DNA from: Methylorubrum populi
GTDB lineage: Bacteria > Pseudomonadota > Alphaproteobacteria > Rhizobiales > Beijerinckiaceae
Length of the DNA stretch: 64,000 bases
NCBI GenBank assembly: GCA_020741775.1
Contig: DYYG01000001.1
Coordinates: forward strand, 1 to 64,000
Direction of reading: 5' to 3'
Position 1 is the first letter of the stretch, and each line of letters begins with the position of its first letter. The notes under the pieces were generated by a model that was not told where the DNA came from, made no database searches, and saw only the letters and a program-made list of their open reading frames with translations. Below, piece by piece: positions 54,046-63,390 of the stretch. The position numbers and the translations under genes were made by a program.

Positions 54046-54882
54046 TCAGCCGCGGATGAAGGCCAGGATGTCGGCGTTGAGCAGGTCCGCATGGGTGGTG
54101 AGCATCCCGTGCGGCAGCCCCGGATAGGTCTTCAGCGTGCCGTTCCGCAGCAGCTTGACCGATTTCGGCGCCGAGGCAACGATCGGCACGATCTGGTCGT
54201 CCTCTCCGTGCAGCACCAGGGTCGGGACCGAGATCGCCTTCAGATCCTCGGTCTGGTCGGTTTCCGAGAACGCCTTGATCCCCTCGTAATGGGCCTTGGC
54301 CGAGCCCATCATGCCCTGGCGCCACCAGTTCCGGATCACCCCCTCGCGGATCGTCGCCCCCGCACGGTTGAAGCCGTAGAACGGGCCGGACGACAGATCG
54401 AGATAGAACTGGGCACGGTTCTCGGCCAAGGCCTTGCGCAAGCCGTCGAACACCTCGATCGGCAGGCCCTCCGGATTGGCCTCGGTGCGGAGCATCAGCG
54501 GCGGCACGGCGCTCACCAGCACCGCCTTGGCCACGCGCCCCTGCGGCTCGCCGAACCGGGCGACGTAGCGCGCCACCTGCCCGCCGCCGGTGGAATGGCC
54601 GACATGGACGGCGTTCCTCAAATCGAGATGCTCGACCACCGCCGAGGCGTCGGCGGCGTAATGGTCCATGTCGTGCCCCTCCGGCACCTGGGCGGAGCGG
54701 CCATGCCCGCGCCGGTCATGGGCCACCACCCGGAAACCCTGCTGCAGGAAGAACAGCATCTGGTTGTCCCAGTCGTCGGAGGAGAGCGGCCAGCCATGGT
54801 GGAACATGATCGGCTGCGCGTCCTTGGGCCCCCAATCCTTGTAGTCGATCTCGGTCCCGTCCTCGGTGGTGATCGTCGCCAT
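54046..54882 (-). CDS. Alpha/beta-hydrolase, non-haem chloroperoxidase-like
   Basis: 278 residues from ATG 54882 (GAGGA about 9 bases upstream). [40 protein letters not shown], the Ser nucleophile in [17 protein letters not shown], Asp in [13 protein letters not shown] and His in [20 protein letters not shown] match the cofactor-free haloperoxidase/esterase family. Physiologically these are esterases or perhydrolases. The open frame extends to 55479 but the extra part is not protein-like. An inverted repeat at 54986-55011 lies about 104 bases upstream of the start and may be an operator. Confidence 0.9.
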   Translation of the reverse strand: MATITTEDGTEIDYKDWGPKDAQPIMFHHGWPLSSDDWDNQMLFFLQQGFRVVAHDRRGHGRSAQVPEGHDMDHYAADASAVVEHLDLRNAVHVGHSTGGGQVARYVARFGEPQGRVAKAVLVSAVPPLMLRTEANPEGLPIEVFDGLRKALAENRAQFYLDLSSGPFYGFNRAGATIREGVIRNWWRQGMMGSAKAHYEGIKAFSETDQTEDLKAISVPTLVLHGEDDQIVPIVASAPKSVKLLRNGTLKTYPGLPHGMLTTHADLLNADILAFIRG

Positions 54883-55444
54883 GGTGCTTGTCCTCGCTGA
54901 GTGTGGTGCCGGGCGCGTCCGGTTCAGGCCGCCGCGGCCGTGAGGCGATGGGGAGAGAATGATCCTCCCGGCGGAGATCGGAAACAGAAACGATCGAAAT
55001 GCATCGTTTCTTGAAATGAACCAAGCCCGGTCCAGGGCAAGGAGACGAGCCACCGAACCGGCCCGCCACGCGGCTCGTCTGTGCAAGATTCGGAGGATGA
55101 CGCGGAGGAAAATATGAAAAAGCTGGGCGGATGTGCCGGCGATTCCGCGTTCGGACGGACTATTCGGTCGTAAGGACAATGGCCGATATCCGCCGCTCGC
55201 GTCGGCGTTGCTTCCTCGGATCTGTCGGTCCACCGGGGAAAATCGTTCTGGCGAGGGGCCTTGTCTCCGGGCCGAGCGCCTCGGCCGGCATCTCCAAGCC
55301 CCGTTGCGAGGCGCTGTCCTCCGAGGGGCCGGAAGCCGCTTTGCCGGCAACCGGTCTAGGCGGTCACGGCCAGCTCGCTTAACATGGCGGCTCCGGTCGC
55401 TGCGGAGGCCGGGTCGGGCCGTGCGGGCCCGGAGCGGAGGGGGC
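54883..55444. other. Divergent intergenic region
   Basis: About 560 bases between the divergent hydrolase and GFA genes. It contains the inverted repeat at 54986-55011 inside a lower-G+C patch (about 54950-55170) and otherwise nothing recognised. Overlapping open frames here are not convincing genes. Confidence 0.5.
54986..55011. promoter_or_regulatory. Candidate operator: 9-bp inverted repeat
   Basis: AGAAACGAT (54986-54994) and ATCGTTTCT (55003-55011) are perfect complements around an 8-base spacer. The size and spacing fit a dimeric transcription-factor site between the divergent genes. Which regulator binds is unknown. Confidence 0.4.
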
Positions 55445-55939
55445 ATGCCGGCAGTGTCGGGCGGCTGTCTGTGCGGCACCCTGCGCTACGCGCTGCGCGG
55501 CCCGCCGCTGCGGGTCACGCTCTGTCACTGCCGCTTCTGCCAGCGCGTGACCGGATCGGGCCATCTCGTCGAGCCCCTGTTCAACCGCGACGACCTGCGC
55601 CTCACCTCGGGCGCGCCGACGGTCTACCGGCACCGGTCCGAGGGCAGCGGCAAGTTCATCGATCTGCATTTCTGCGCCACCTGCGGGACGACGCTCTTCA
55701 TGACGTTCGAGCGTTTCCCCGACCTCTGCGGCGTCCATGCCGGGACGCTGGACGATCCGGCCTGCATCGTGGTGCGGCCCGAGACCGCCAAGCAGGTCTT
55801 CGTCGCCTCGGCGCGGCCCGACGCCGTGCTGCTGCCGGGCCTCAACACCTTCGCCGGGCCCGCCATGGACGCCGCCGGGCGCCCGCACGTGCCGCGGGTG
55901 CATGAGGCGCCCCACATCGTCGGCCGCCGGGACGGGTGA
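55445..55939 (+). CDS. GFA family protein (CENP-V/GFA zinc fold)
   Basis: 164 residues from ATG 55445 with GGAGGGGG upstream. Zinc-binding Cys sites: [26 protein letters not shown] and [13 protein letters not shown]. The family was named after a protein that speeds glutathione-formaldehyde adduct formation, but the enzyme activity of most members is unproven. In a methylotroph a formaldehyde link is tempting but not shown. It converges on the epoxide-hydrolase-like gene with a 16-base gap. Confidence 0.85.
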   Translation: MPAVSGGCLCGTLRYALRGPPLRVTLCHCRFCQRVTGSGHLVEPLFNRDDLRLTSGAPTVYRHRSEGSGKFIDLHFCATCGTTLFMTFERFPDLCGVHAGTLDDPACIVVRPETAKQVFVASARPDAVLLPGLNTFAGPAMDAAGRPHVPRVHEAPHIVGRRDG

Positions 55940-55955
55940 GCCTCGGCCGATCCGG

Positions 55956-56912
55956 TCATGGGGCGGCCGGGGCCGCGAGGTGGCGGGCGAGGAAGTCCCG
56001 GGTCAGCCGGGCCACCGCATCGGTCGCCTCGTCCAGGGCGAAATGGCCGGCATCCAGGATGTGCAGCTCCGCCGTCGGCCGGTCGCGCAGATAGGCTTCC
56101 GCTCCGGGGACGAGGAATGAGGGGTCGTAGCGGCCCCACAGGATCAGCATCGGCAGCGGATGGTCCCGCAGCCAAGCCTGCCAGGCCGGGTAGGAGGCGA
56201 CGTTGGTGCGGTAATCGGCCAGCAGCGCCGCCTGGATCTCCCTCGCCCCCGGACGGGTGAGGTTGGCAGATTCGTCGGTCCAGAGATCCGGGTTGTAGCG
56301 TTCGGGATGGGGGCTGGTGCCGAGATGGCGCTGCTTGGCGCCCTCGAGCGAGATGAAGGCATCGACCTGCTCGGGATGGGCGGCGGGATCGGCCCAATAC
56401 CGGGCGATGCCCTGCCATTTTTCGCCGAGCCCCTCGGCATAGGCGTTGGCGTTCTGGACGATCAGGGCGCTGACCCGCTCGGGATGGGCCTGAGCCATGC
56501 GGAAGCCGACCGGCCCGCCGTAATCCTGGAGGAACAGCGTGTATCGGGCGAGGCCGAGCTGCGCGACCAAGCCCTCCATCGTCCGGGCGAGGTTATCGAA
56601 GGTATAGCGGTAATCGGCGGGCGACGGCGCGTCGCTGTGGCCGAAGCCGGGATAATCGGGCGCGATCAGATGGTAGCGGTCGGCCAGCAGCGGCAGCAGC
56701 GGCTCCCATTGCCGCGAGGATGAGGGATAGCCGTGCAGCAGCAGGATCGTGGGGGCGTCCCGCGGTCCGGCCTCGCGGTAGAAGAGGCCGACGCCGTCCA
56801 CCTCGGTGCGGTGATAGGTGTGGGTGGCCGAGAGCGAGGGGAGCGGCTCGGGCTTGTCCGGGTCGGGCGCCAGGGCGGCCGCGGCGGGCAGGATGGTCTG
56901 GGCCGGCATCAC
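55956..56912 (-). CDS. Alpha/beta-hydrolase, epoxide hydrolase/haloalkane dehalogenase-like
   Basis: 318 residues. HGYPSSSRQWEPLLPLLADR (HG-x-P oxyanion motif) and APDYPGFGHSDAPSPADYRY are followed by TLFLQDYGGPVGFRMAQAHP, where the nucleophile is Asp rather than Ser, as in epoxide hydrolases and haloalkane dehalogenases. The acid is in LILWGRYDPSFLVPGAEAYL and His in ILDAGHFALDEATDAVARLT. It hydrolyses epoxides or halogenated carbons, substrate unknown. It has a 27-residue N-terminal stretch before the fold, without a clear signal peptide. Confidence 0.88.
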   Translation of the reverse strand: MMPAQTILPAAAALAPDPDKPEPLPSLSATHTYHRTEVDGVGLFYREAGPRDAPTILLLHGYPSSSRQWEPLLPLLADRYHLIAPDYPGFGHSDAPSPADYRYTFDNLARTMEGLVAQLGLARYTLFLQDYGGPVGFRMAQAHPERVSALIVQNANAYAEGLGEKWQGIARYWADPAAHPEQVDAFISLEGAKQRHLGTSPHPERYNPDLWTDESANLTRPGAREIQAALLADYRTNVASYPAWQAWLRDHPLPMLILWGRYDPSFLVPGAEAYLRDRPTAELHILDAGHFALDEATDAVARLTRDFLARHLAAPAAP

Positions 56913-57269
56913 CGATCTCCTTCGCGGGCGGGACGGGATGTTTTAGAGCGCCTCACAAACCTCCCGAGGACGCACCGGTCCCCCTTTGGCCGCGACGGCG
57001 CAGCGGGAGTTTTGTGAGAGACACTTAGAGCGCCGTCCGACGAAGGGGATGCCGGGCGCCGAAGCCGGCGGCCGAACTGCGGCAACGGATCGTGGTTGTC
57101 TCCTGATCGTGATGGTCGCCGTGACGGTCTGCCGGGCGAACGGCACGCCACGGGACGGTCGCGCCAGGATTTCGCATCAGAACCCCGCATCAGGGTCTCG
57201 CGCCGGGACGGACACGCGCGCGGGATCGGTGTTCCCTCACCTTGTCCGGAACCGGAGGCAGGCCAACCG
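56913..57269. other. Divergent intergenic region with repeat family B
   Basis: About 360 bases between divergent genes, holding the structured repeat at 56952-57030. The remainder presumably carries the promoters of both genes; no clear match was found. Confidence 0.5.
56952..57030. repeat. Structured dispersed repeat, family B copy 2
   Basis: CTCACAAACCTCCC (56952-56965) and GGGAGTTTTGTGAG (57005-57018) form a 14-bp inverted repeat with one mismatch. The right part, 56991-57030, matches 48190-48229 at 33 of 40 positions. AGAGCGCC flanks both ends in direct orientation (56945-56952 and 57027-57034). Confidence 0.65.
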
Positions 57270-58190
57270 ATGGCGAGACAACGCTGGACCGTCGCGGATA
57301 TCCCCTCCCAGGCCGGGCGCCGTGCCGTGGTGACGGGGGCGAGCGCCGGGCTCGGATTCGAGACCGCGCGGGCCCTGGCCGGGGCGGGCGCGGCGGTGGT
57401 TCTGGCGGTGCGCGACGTGGCGAAGGGGGAGCGCGCAGCCGCGGCCATCGCCCGGGAGCATCCCGGTGCCGATCTCGCGGTGCGCCCGATCGACACCGCC
57501 TCCCTGGCCTCGGTGCGCGCCTTCGCCGAAACATGGCCGGCGCGGGAGCCGATCGACCGGCTCGTGCTCAATGCCGGCATCGCCGCCGTCCCCTCCCGCG
57601 AGGAGAGCGTGGACGGGTTCGAGCGCCAGCTCGCCACCAACACTCTCGGTCATGTCGCCCTGACCGGGCTGCTGCTGCCGGCCCTGAGCCCCTCGGCGCG
57701 GATCGTCGCGGTGGCGAGCCTCGCCCATCGCAGCGGCCGGATCCGCTTCGACGATCTGCAGTGGCGCGAGACTTACGGGCCACAGGCCGCCTACCGGCAG
57801 AGCAAGCTTGCGCTCCTGATGTTCGCCCTCGAACTCGACCGGCGGCTCACGGTGGCGGGCTCCGGCATCGCCGCGCTGGCGGCCCATCCGGGCCTCGCCG
57901 TCACCGAGGTGTTTCGCCGGGGCGACCGGGCCGGTGCGTTTCAGCGCCGGGCGGGGCACATCCTGTTCTCGCTCATCGGCCAATCCGCCGCCCAGGGCGC
58001 CCTGCCGATCCTCTACGCCGCCACCGCCCCGGAGGCGCAAGGCGGCGGCTATTACGGACCGGACGGGTTCTGGGAGGCGCGCGGCTATCCGAAACCTGCC
58101 GCGATCGCCGCCCATGCCCGCGACCGGGCGGCGGCGGAGCGCCTATGGGCGGTGATGGAGACGCTCACGGGGGTGCGGTTCGCGGTGTGA
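57270..58190 (+). CDS. Short-chain dehydrogenase/reductase (retinol-dehydrogenase-like)
   Basis: 306 residues from ATG 57270 (CGGAGGC about 12 bases upstream). The Rossmann motif is VVTGASAGLGFETARAL near residue 20, DRLVLNAGIAAVPSREES carries the NAG motif, and the catalytic site is YRQSKLALLMF (YxxxK) near residue 172. The overall layout resembles the atypical retinol dehydrogenase/WW-oxidoreductase-like SDRs, NADP-dependent. The substrate is unknown. It converges on the chemoreceptor gene with a 20-bp inverted repeat between the two. Confidence 0.88.
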   Translation: MARQRWTVADIPSQAGRRAVVTGASAGLGFETARALAGAGAAVVLAVRDVAKGERAAAAIAREHPGADLAVRPIDTASLASVRAFAETWPAREPIDRLVLNAGIAAVPSREESVDGFERQLATNTLGHVALTGLLLPALSPSARIVAVASLAHRSGRIRFDDLQWRETYGPQAAYRQSKLALLMFALELDRRLTVAGSGIAALAAHPGLAVTEVFRRGDRAGAFQRRAGHILFSLIGQSAAQGALPILYAATAPEAQGGGYYGPDGFWEARGYPKPAAIAAHARDRAAAERLWAVMETLTGVRFAV

Positions 58191-58286
58191 GGGCAGGCAG
58201 CGCCGTGGTCTGAATGGTGCGCCGTCGCCCCAGGACGGCGAGGTCGCGTCGAAACCGGCCCTTCGTCTGGTCGGGTTGGATGTCGG

Positions 58287-58333
58287 CCCTGGCGCACCGT
58301 CCCGGATCTCAGGTCCGGGACGGTGCGCCAGGG
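58287..58333. terminator. Perfect 20-bp inverted repeat between convergent genes
   Basis: Arm CCCTGGCGCACCGTCCCGGA (58287-58306) and its exact reverse complement (58314-58333) flank the loop TCTCAGG. Placed between the ends of the SDR (+) and the chemoreceptor (-), it probably acts as a bidirectional terminator, though no T-run follows. Confidence 0.7.
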
Positions 58334-58355
58334 CAGGACTCAACAGGAGGCCGGT

Positions 58356-60047
58356 TCAGGCCGCGCGGATCGTCGTGAGAAAACGATCCACTTCAGCGGA
58401 GAGATGTTCCGACTGGCGCGACAATTCACCGGCGGACGAGAGCACCTGGGCTGCGGCGGCTCCCGTATCCTCGGAGGCCCGCGCCACGCCCGAGATGTTG
58501 CCGGTCACTTCCGACGTGCCGGCGGAGGCCTGGGACACGTTGCGCACGATCTCCTGTGTCGCCGCACCCTGCTGCTCGACCGCCGCCGCGATGCTCGCCG
58601 CGACCGCATTGATCTCGCGGATGCGGCCGCCGATCCCGCCGATCGCGGTGACGGCCTGGTCCGTCACGCCCTGCACTTGGCCGATATGCTGAGCGATGTC
58701 CTCCGTGGCGCGCGCGGTCTGGTTGGCCAATTCCTTGACCTCGGCCGCAACCACGGCGAAGCCGCGTCCGGCCTCTCCCGCGCGGGCCGCCTCGATCGTC
58801 GCGTTCAGGGCGAGGAGATTGGTTTGGTTGGCAATGTTGGAGATCATGCCGACCATGGCGCCGATTTGTTCGGCGGCCTGACTGAGTTCCCGCACCAATT
58901 GCGTGGTGTGGTCCGCCTCTGCCACGGCCGCCTGAGCCAGATCGGCCGAGTTCGACACCTGCCGGCCGATTTCCTGGACCGATACGCCGAGTTCCTCGGC
59001 CGCTGACGCGACGGTGCCGACATTGGCGGCCGCCTCCTCGGCTGCGGCGGCGACCGCCGTGGATTGGCTGGCGGTTTCGGCCGCGGTGGCTGTCATCTGC
59101 TGCGCCGTGGCCTGCAGCTCCGTGGCGGAGGCCGACACCAAGCCGACGACCGAGCCGACGGCGGCCTCGAAGCCACTGGCCAGTTCCAGCATGGTCCGCT
59201 TGCGCTCGGCGGAGGCGGCCTCGTCGGCGATGCGCCGCATTTCGGCCTGCTCGGCCGCCTTCTGGGCCACCATCGTCTTGATGCCTTCGACCGCGCGGCC
59301 CACGGCACCGATCTCGTCGCCGCGCGCCGCTTCACTGATCGTGGCGTCGATCTCGCCCTTCGCCATCCGCTGAAGGATGCGGACCAGATTGCCCAAGGGG
59401 CGCGTGATGCCGGCAATGGACACGAAGATCGCTGCGGCCAGCCCGATCAACATGCCAACGGCGCTGACACTCATCAGGCTATAGCGCGTGGCATTGGTCT
59501 GTTCCGTCAGCTGATCGGAGCTTTGCTCCATATAGGCCGCGATATCGTCGGCCAGCTTGCCGCCCTCGGCGACCATGGCCGAAAAGGTCGGATCGATCGC
59601 GCGGTGAACGAGATCGATCGCCTCGGCATTCTGGTTCATGGTGCCGAGACGGAGAACCTCGGTGACATTCGTCACGAAGCTTTCGATGCGGGCCGTCTGT
59701 TCTTCAATACGGGGTCCGAATGTCGGGGCTTGCTTCTTCAGATCCGCCACGGCCTGCCGCATGAACGGCACCGCGGCCCGGAAGCCCTCGTGGGCGGCCT
59801 TCATCTGCTGTTCGTCGGTCTCGGCAATGGTCCGATAGACCCAATAGTTGAGTTCGAAGATCAGCCGATTGGTCCGGCGCGCGCTGGAGACGGCCTTGGC
59901 TTCACGGACAATAAAGAGGCTATAGGCATCGTCGATGGTGCTCATGCGTGCTTGAGCATACCAGATGCATCCCCCGACGATCACCGTAATCAGGCCGATG
60001 ACGCCGATCAGCTTGGTGAGTATCTTGAAACGCGCCATCATGAACAT
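58356..60047 (-). CDS. Methyl-accepting chemotaxis protein
   Basis: 563 residues. TM1 is about 12-30, a periplasmic four-helix-bundle sensor is about 35-190, and TM2 is about 192-213 ([20 protein letters not shown]). HAMP is about 214-265, followed by a cytoplasmic signalling domain with the hairpin tip [20 protein letters not shown] and KELANQT. Ligand is unknown. There is no C-terminal pentapeptide tether. A 14-bp AT palindrome lies about 50 bases upstream of the start. ATG 60047 or the nearby ATG at 60038 may be used. Confidence 0.93.
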   Translation of the reverse strand: MFMMARFKILTKLIGVIGLITVIVGGCIWYAQARMSTIDDAYSLFIVREAKAVSSARRTNRLIFELNYWVYRTIAETDEQQMKAAHEGFRAAVPFMRQAVADLKKQAPTFGPRIEEQTARIESFVTNVTEVLRLGTMNQNAEAIDLVHRAIDPTFSAMVAEGGKLADDIAAYMEQSSDQLTEQTNATRYSLMSVSAVGMLIGLAAAIFVSIAGITRPLGNLVRILQRMAKGEIDATISEAARGDEIGAVGRAVEGIKTMVAQKAAEQAEMRRIADEAASAERKRTMLELASGFEAAVGSVVGLVSASATELQATAQQMTATAAETASQSTAVAAAAEEAAANVGTVASAAEELGVSVQEIGRQVSNSADLAQAAVAEADHTTQLVRELSQAAEQIGAMVGMISNIANQTNLLALNATIEAARAGEAGRGFAVVAAEVKELANQTARATEDIAQHIGQVQGVTDQAVTAIGGIGGRIREINAVAASIAAAVEQQGAATQEIVRNVSQASAGTSEVTGNISGVARASEDTGAAAAQVLSSAGELSRQSEHLSAEVDRFLTTIRAA

Positions 60048-60098
60048 TGCAGTTGCCTCTGCTGGGACAAGCCGAGGGGTATCAAAAGATAATTAACA

Positions 60099-60112
60099 TA
60101 ACATATATGTTA
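60099..60112. promoter_or_regulatory. 14-bp perfect palindrome upstream of the chemoreceptor
   Basis: TAACATATATGTTA reads the same on both strands, 52-65 bases upstream of the chemoreceptor start. It could be a regulator half-site pair or part of an AT-rich promoter. Confidence 0.35.
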
Positions 60113-60454
60113 CTGGAAATGAGTGTGAATTTCGGTATGACATGCCCTTTGCGCATGAATTGACCGCTTCAGCCTGAAGTGCTGGCATGTCGAACGTTCA
60201 CGTCAAGACGAGAGTGCTGTCTTCCGAAGTGAAGAGCGATTAGACAAAAGAAGACGCGGCAAAGCAATTTCGAGCGATGCGGGCTTGATACGGTCACACC
60301 GTATACGGCTCTCGCTGTTGCAGGGCGTCTGCTCGACCCCCCGAGGAAGTGTCGCTCACACCATGCCTGCCGCCCCGCCGCGCGGTCCATGGCCGCGCGT
60401 CCCGTGAGGGGCGCTCAGATCCTGTTCGAGCCGTTGATGCCGGCGTTCATGATG

Positions 60455-60500
60455 CTCCTCATGCCGAGGAGCTGCGCCGGCAGCCTCGACGCCCGTCGCG
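60455..60500. repeat. Extragenic palindromic repeat, family C copy 2 (degenerate)
   Basis: CTCATGCCGAGGAGCTGCGC followed by CGGCAGCCTCGACGC resembles the 11563-11615 copy (CTCATCCTGAGG...CCTCGAAGG). Similarity is looser than for the other pairs. Confidence 0.4.
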
Positions 60501-60626
60501 GCGCGTCCCCCAGCGGAGGAAGGCCATGGGCTCGACCGGTCCGGGGCGCTTCGAGGCGCAAAGCTTCGCTCGGCGCCTCGGCAGGAGGAAAGCGGGTTTT
60601 ACCCTGCGCCTGAGCCCAGACGGGTC

Positions 60627-61631
60627 TCAGAGCCACTTCTTCCAGCGGAAGAGCACGTAGGGCAGCACCGCGGCCACCACCATCATGCCGACCGCGACGG
60701 GATAGCCGAAATGCCATTCGAGCTCCGGCATGGTCTTGAAGTTCATGCCGTAGATCGAGGCGATCAGGGTCGGCGGCATGAACACCACTGCCATGACCGA
60801 GAACAGCTTGATGATGTTGTTCTGCTCGAGGTTCACGAGGCCCAGCGTCGCGTCGAGCAGGAACTGGATCTTGGCCGAGATGAAGGTCGCGTGCTCCTCC
60901 AGCGATTGCAGGTCGCGCAGGGTGGAGCGCACGTCCTCGCGCAATTCCCGCGGGGCCTTGGCCGTGCGGTAGGTGGCCGAGAGCGAGAGCAGGATGCGCT
61001 CCATCGAGACGAGGCTCTCGCGCTGCTTCGAGATCAGGTCGCCGTGCCGGCCGAGGGCCCGCAGCGTGTCCTGGAGGGCGGTGTTGCGGGCGGAGGGATC
61101 GCCCTTGTCCTCGAAGATTTTTCGCGAGAGCCGGTCGATCCGCTCGCCCTGGAGCTGGAGGACGTCGGCCGCGCGGTCGATCACCGCCTCGATCAGCCCG
61201 GCCAGGATCGACTCGCCGGAGACCGAACTCGACGGGCCGTTGCCCGTCGCCCGGCCGGCGCGCTGGGTGTACATGCGGAAGGATTGCGGCTCCTCGTAGC
61301 GCACGGTGATGAGCCGGTTGTCGCGCAGGATGAAGGTGATGCCGGCCAGGCCCGGCTCCTCGGAATCGCTGACGCGGGAGAGCACCCGGCCGGTCATGTA
61401 GCGGGCGCCCGCCTCGACATAGAGCAGTTCGGAGGGCTCGATGTCCTTCATCTCCTCCCGGGTCGGCACGGTGATGCCGAGGAAGGATTCGACCTTCACC
61501 TCCTCCTCCCGTGTCGGGCGGACGAGGTCGAGCCAGACCGTGTCCTCCGGAATCGGCTCCTGCAGGTCGAGGTAGCGGCGCTCCAGCACCGTCTGAATGT
61601 CGCCCGCGACGGGCTTGTGCGTGAAGATCAA
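60627..61631 (-). CDS. corA: CorA-type magnesium/divalent cation transporter
   Basis: 334 residues from a TTG at 61631, chosen because the open frame to 61760 would run inside the upstream SDR gene; the start is uncertain. The cytoplasmic domain is followed by the long stalk helix and two C-terminal membrane segments. The pore motif is in FMPPTLIASIYGMNFKTMPE (GMN) and the basic end is FRWKKWL. It forms a pentameric Mg2+ channel in the inner membrane. It lies 25 bases after the SDR stop and so belongs to the same transcript as the SDR-SDR-hydratase genes, an odd pairing. Confidence 0.88.
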   Translation of the reverse strand: MIFTHKPVAGDIQTVLERRYLDLQEPIPEDTVWLDLVRPTREEEVKVESFLGITVPTREEMKDIEPSELLYVEAGARYMTGRVLSRVSDSEEPGLAGITFILRDNRLITVRYEEPQSFRMYTQRAGRATGNGPSSSVSGESILAGLIEAVIDRAADVLQLQGERIDRLSRKIFEDKGDPSARNTALQDTLRALGRHGDLISKQRESLVSMERILLSLSATYRTAKAPRELREDVRSTLRDLQSLEEHATFISAKIQFLLDATLGLVNLEQNNIIKLFSVMAVVFMPPTLIASIYGMNFKTMPELEWHFGYPVAVGMMVVAAVLPYVLFRWKKWL

Positions 61632-61656
61632 GGGCGTGCGACCTGAAGGAGAAGCC

Positions 61657-62520
61657 TCAATCCAGCGCCCCGGGAGGCGCGACGCTTGTCTCCGGCACGA
61701 AGAAGTCCGGCGCAAGCGGGACCCCCGCTGTGACGCGATATTTTGAAAACTCCGTGACACCCTCCTCGGCCAGGAAGGTGTCGTCGATCAGGAAGCGCCC
61801 GGTGATGCCGCGCGCATCCTTCAGGAACAGGGCGTGGGCGGCGTCCGCCACGATCTCCGGCGTGCGGCTCGCCTGCATCAGCGCGTCGCCGCCGAGCAGG
61901 TTCTGCACCGCCGCCGTGGCGATGGTGGTGCGCGGCCACAGGGCGTTGACGGCGATGCCCCGGCTCCGCAACTCCCCCGCCAGCCCGAGCACGCAGAGCG
62001 ACATGCCGAACTTGGCCATCGTATAGGCCAGATGCGGCGCGAACCACTTCTCCGCCATGTCGAGGGGCGGCGAGAGCATCAGGATATGCGGGTTTTCCGC
62101 CTTCTCCAGATAGGGAATCGCGTATTTGCTGACCATGTAGGTGCCGCGCGTGTTGATCTGATGCATCAGATCGAAGCGCTTCATCTCGGTCTTGGGCGTG
62201 TTCGACAGCGAGATCGCGCTGGCATTGTTGACCACGATGTCGAGGCCGCCGAACGTGTTCGCGGTCCGGTCGAGGGCGTCCTTCACCGCCTCCTCGTCGC
62301 GGACATCCACCACCAGCGGCAGCGCCTTGCCCCCTGCCCGCTCGATCTGCTCGGCGGCGGTGAAGATCGTGCCCTCCAGCTTCGGATGCGGCTCGGCGGT
62401 CTTGGCGGCGATGGCGATGTTGGCGCCGTCGCGGGCCGCCCGCAGGCCGATGGCCAGCCCGATGCCCCGCGAGGCGCCGGTGATGAACAGGGTTTTTCCG
62501 GCCAGGCTGCTGTCACTCAT
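61657..62520 (-). CDS. Short-chain dehydrogenase/reductase, HSDL2-like
   Basis: 287 residues. LFITGASRGIGLAIGLRAAR is the NAD(P) loop, and AAKTAEPHPKLEGTIFTAAE is the segment typical of the HSDL2-like SDRs. The catalytic part contains YTMAKFGMSLCVLGLAGELR (YxxxK). The start ATG at 62520 overlaps the stop of the next SDR in an ATGA manner. These SDRs are often associated with fatty-acid metabolism, in line with the enoyl-CoA hydratase in the same operon. Substrate unknown. Confidence 0.88.
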   Translation of the reverse strand: MSDSSLAGKTLFITGASRGIGLAIGLRAARDGANIAIAAKTAEPHPKLEGTIFTAAEQIERAGGKALPLVVDVRDEEAVKDALDRTANTFGGLDIVVNNASAISLSNTPKTEMKRFDLMHQINTRGTYMVSKYAIPYLEKAENPHILMLSPPLDMAEKWFAPHLAYTMAKFGMSLCVLGLAGELRSRGIAVNALWPRTTIATAAVQNLLGGDALMQASRTPEIVADAAHALFLKDARGITGRFLIDDTFLAEEGVTEFSKYRVTAGVPLAPDFFVPETSVAPPGALD

Positions 62521-63383
62521 GCGATATCCCCTCCTGCGTCCCCTGCTGCGATCCGGAATCGCTCCGGCTGGCGTCCGTCGTCGTCGGTGAAGCCGTAGGC
62601 GCGGGCGAGGTCGCCGACATGGAGCGTCCGCCCGGCCCGGTCCAGCACGGCCGGATCGGCGGCGAGCGCGGCCAGCGCCCGGCCGGCATAGAGCGGGCTC
62701 TCGGTGGCCAGAGCCTCTTGGCCCACATCGCGCACCCGCTCGGTGGCGACGAAGCCCGGCGACAGCGACAGGGCGCACACCCCGTGCGGAGAAAGCTCCT
62801 GCGCGCAGGCATAGGCGAGGCGGTTGGTCACCGCCTTGGCGAGGTCGTAATAGAGATCGCCGAGATAGCCCTCCCCCGTGCCGAAGGAGGCGAAGGCGAT
62901 CAGGCCGGAGCCCGCCGACACCATGGCCGGCGCCACCGCGCGGGCCAGCAGCAGCCCCGGATAGGGCCCCGTGCCCAGGAAGCGCGAAAACGGCTCGGCC
63001 GAGCGCCGCCAGAACGGCGTACCCCAGGCGGCGCCGTCGGGGTAGCGCTCGCCGTCGAACCCCTCGTTGCCGCCCCAGACGCTGGAGGCCGCCACATCGA
63101 TCCGGCCGAAGCGGCGGAGGGTCCAGTGCACCAGTTCGTCCACCGCCCGCTCGCTGGTGTGGTCGCACAGGTAAGGGTGGCCCTCGCCCCCCGCCGCATC
63201 GACGGCGCGGGCGGTGTCCTCGATCGCCTCCGGGCGCGTCTCGGTGCGCCGGCCGGTCTCGGAGGAGCGGGCGGTGACGATCACCGTCGCCCCCGCCTCG
63301 CCCAGGCCCCGGGCCAGCCCGCGCCCGACCCCGCGCGACGCCCCGGCCACGAGGCAGATCTTTCCACGCAGGGGCAGCGCCAT
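62517..63383 (-). CDS. Short-chain dehydrogenase/reductase, DHRS1-like
   Basis: 288 residues. The NAD(P) loop is ICLVAGASRGVGRGLARGLG with TARSSETGRRTETRPEAIED. The catalytic Tyr and Lys are in LYYDLAKAVTNRLAYACAQE. The pattern fits the DHRS1-like group. It is translationally coupled to the next SDR by a 4-base overlap and preceded by the hydratase gene with a 7-base gap. Confidence 0.85.
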   Translation of the reverse strand: MALPLRGKICLVAGASRGVGRGLARGLGEAGATVIVTARSSETGRRTETRPEAIEDTARAVDAAGGEGHPYLCDHTSERAVDELVHWTLRRFGRIDVAASSVWGGNEGFDGERYPDGAAWGTPFWRRSAEPFSRFLGTGPYPGLLLARAVAPAMVSAGSGLIAFASFGTGEGYLGDLYYDLAKAVTNRLAYACAQELSPHGVCALSLSPGFVATERVRDVGQEALATESPLYAGRALAALAADPAVLDRAGRTLHVGDLARAYGFTDDDGRQPERFRIAAGDAGGDIA

Positions 63384-63390
63384 GGAGGCG

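Larger units (their letters stand above)
60048..60626. other. Intergenic region, no supported gene
   Basis: About 580 bases. Near the chemoreceptor it is AT-rich and carries the palindrome at 60099-60112. At about 60455-60500 there is a copy of the extragenic palindromic repeat. No ORF resembles a protein and no RNA gene is recognised. Confidence 0.5.

Noticed and set aside
60349..60660. Small plus-strand frames near 60.4-60.6 kb
   Set aside because: Arg/Pro/Ala shadow texture and overlap with an extragenic palindromic repeat.
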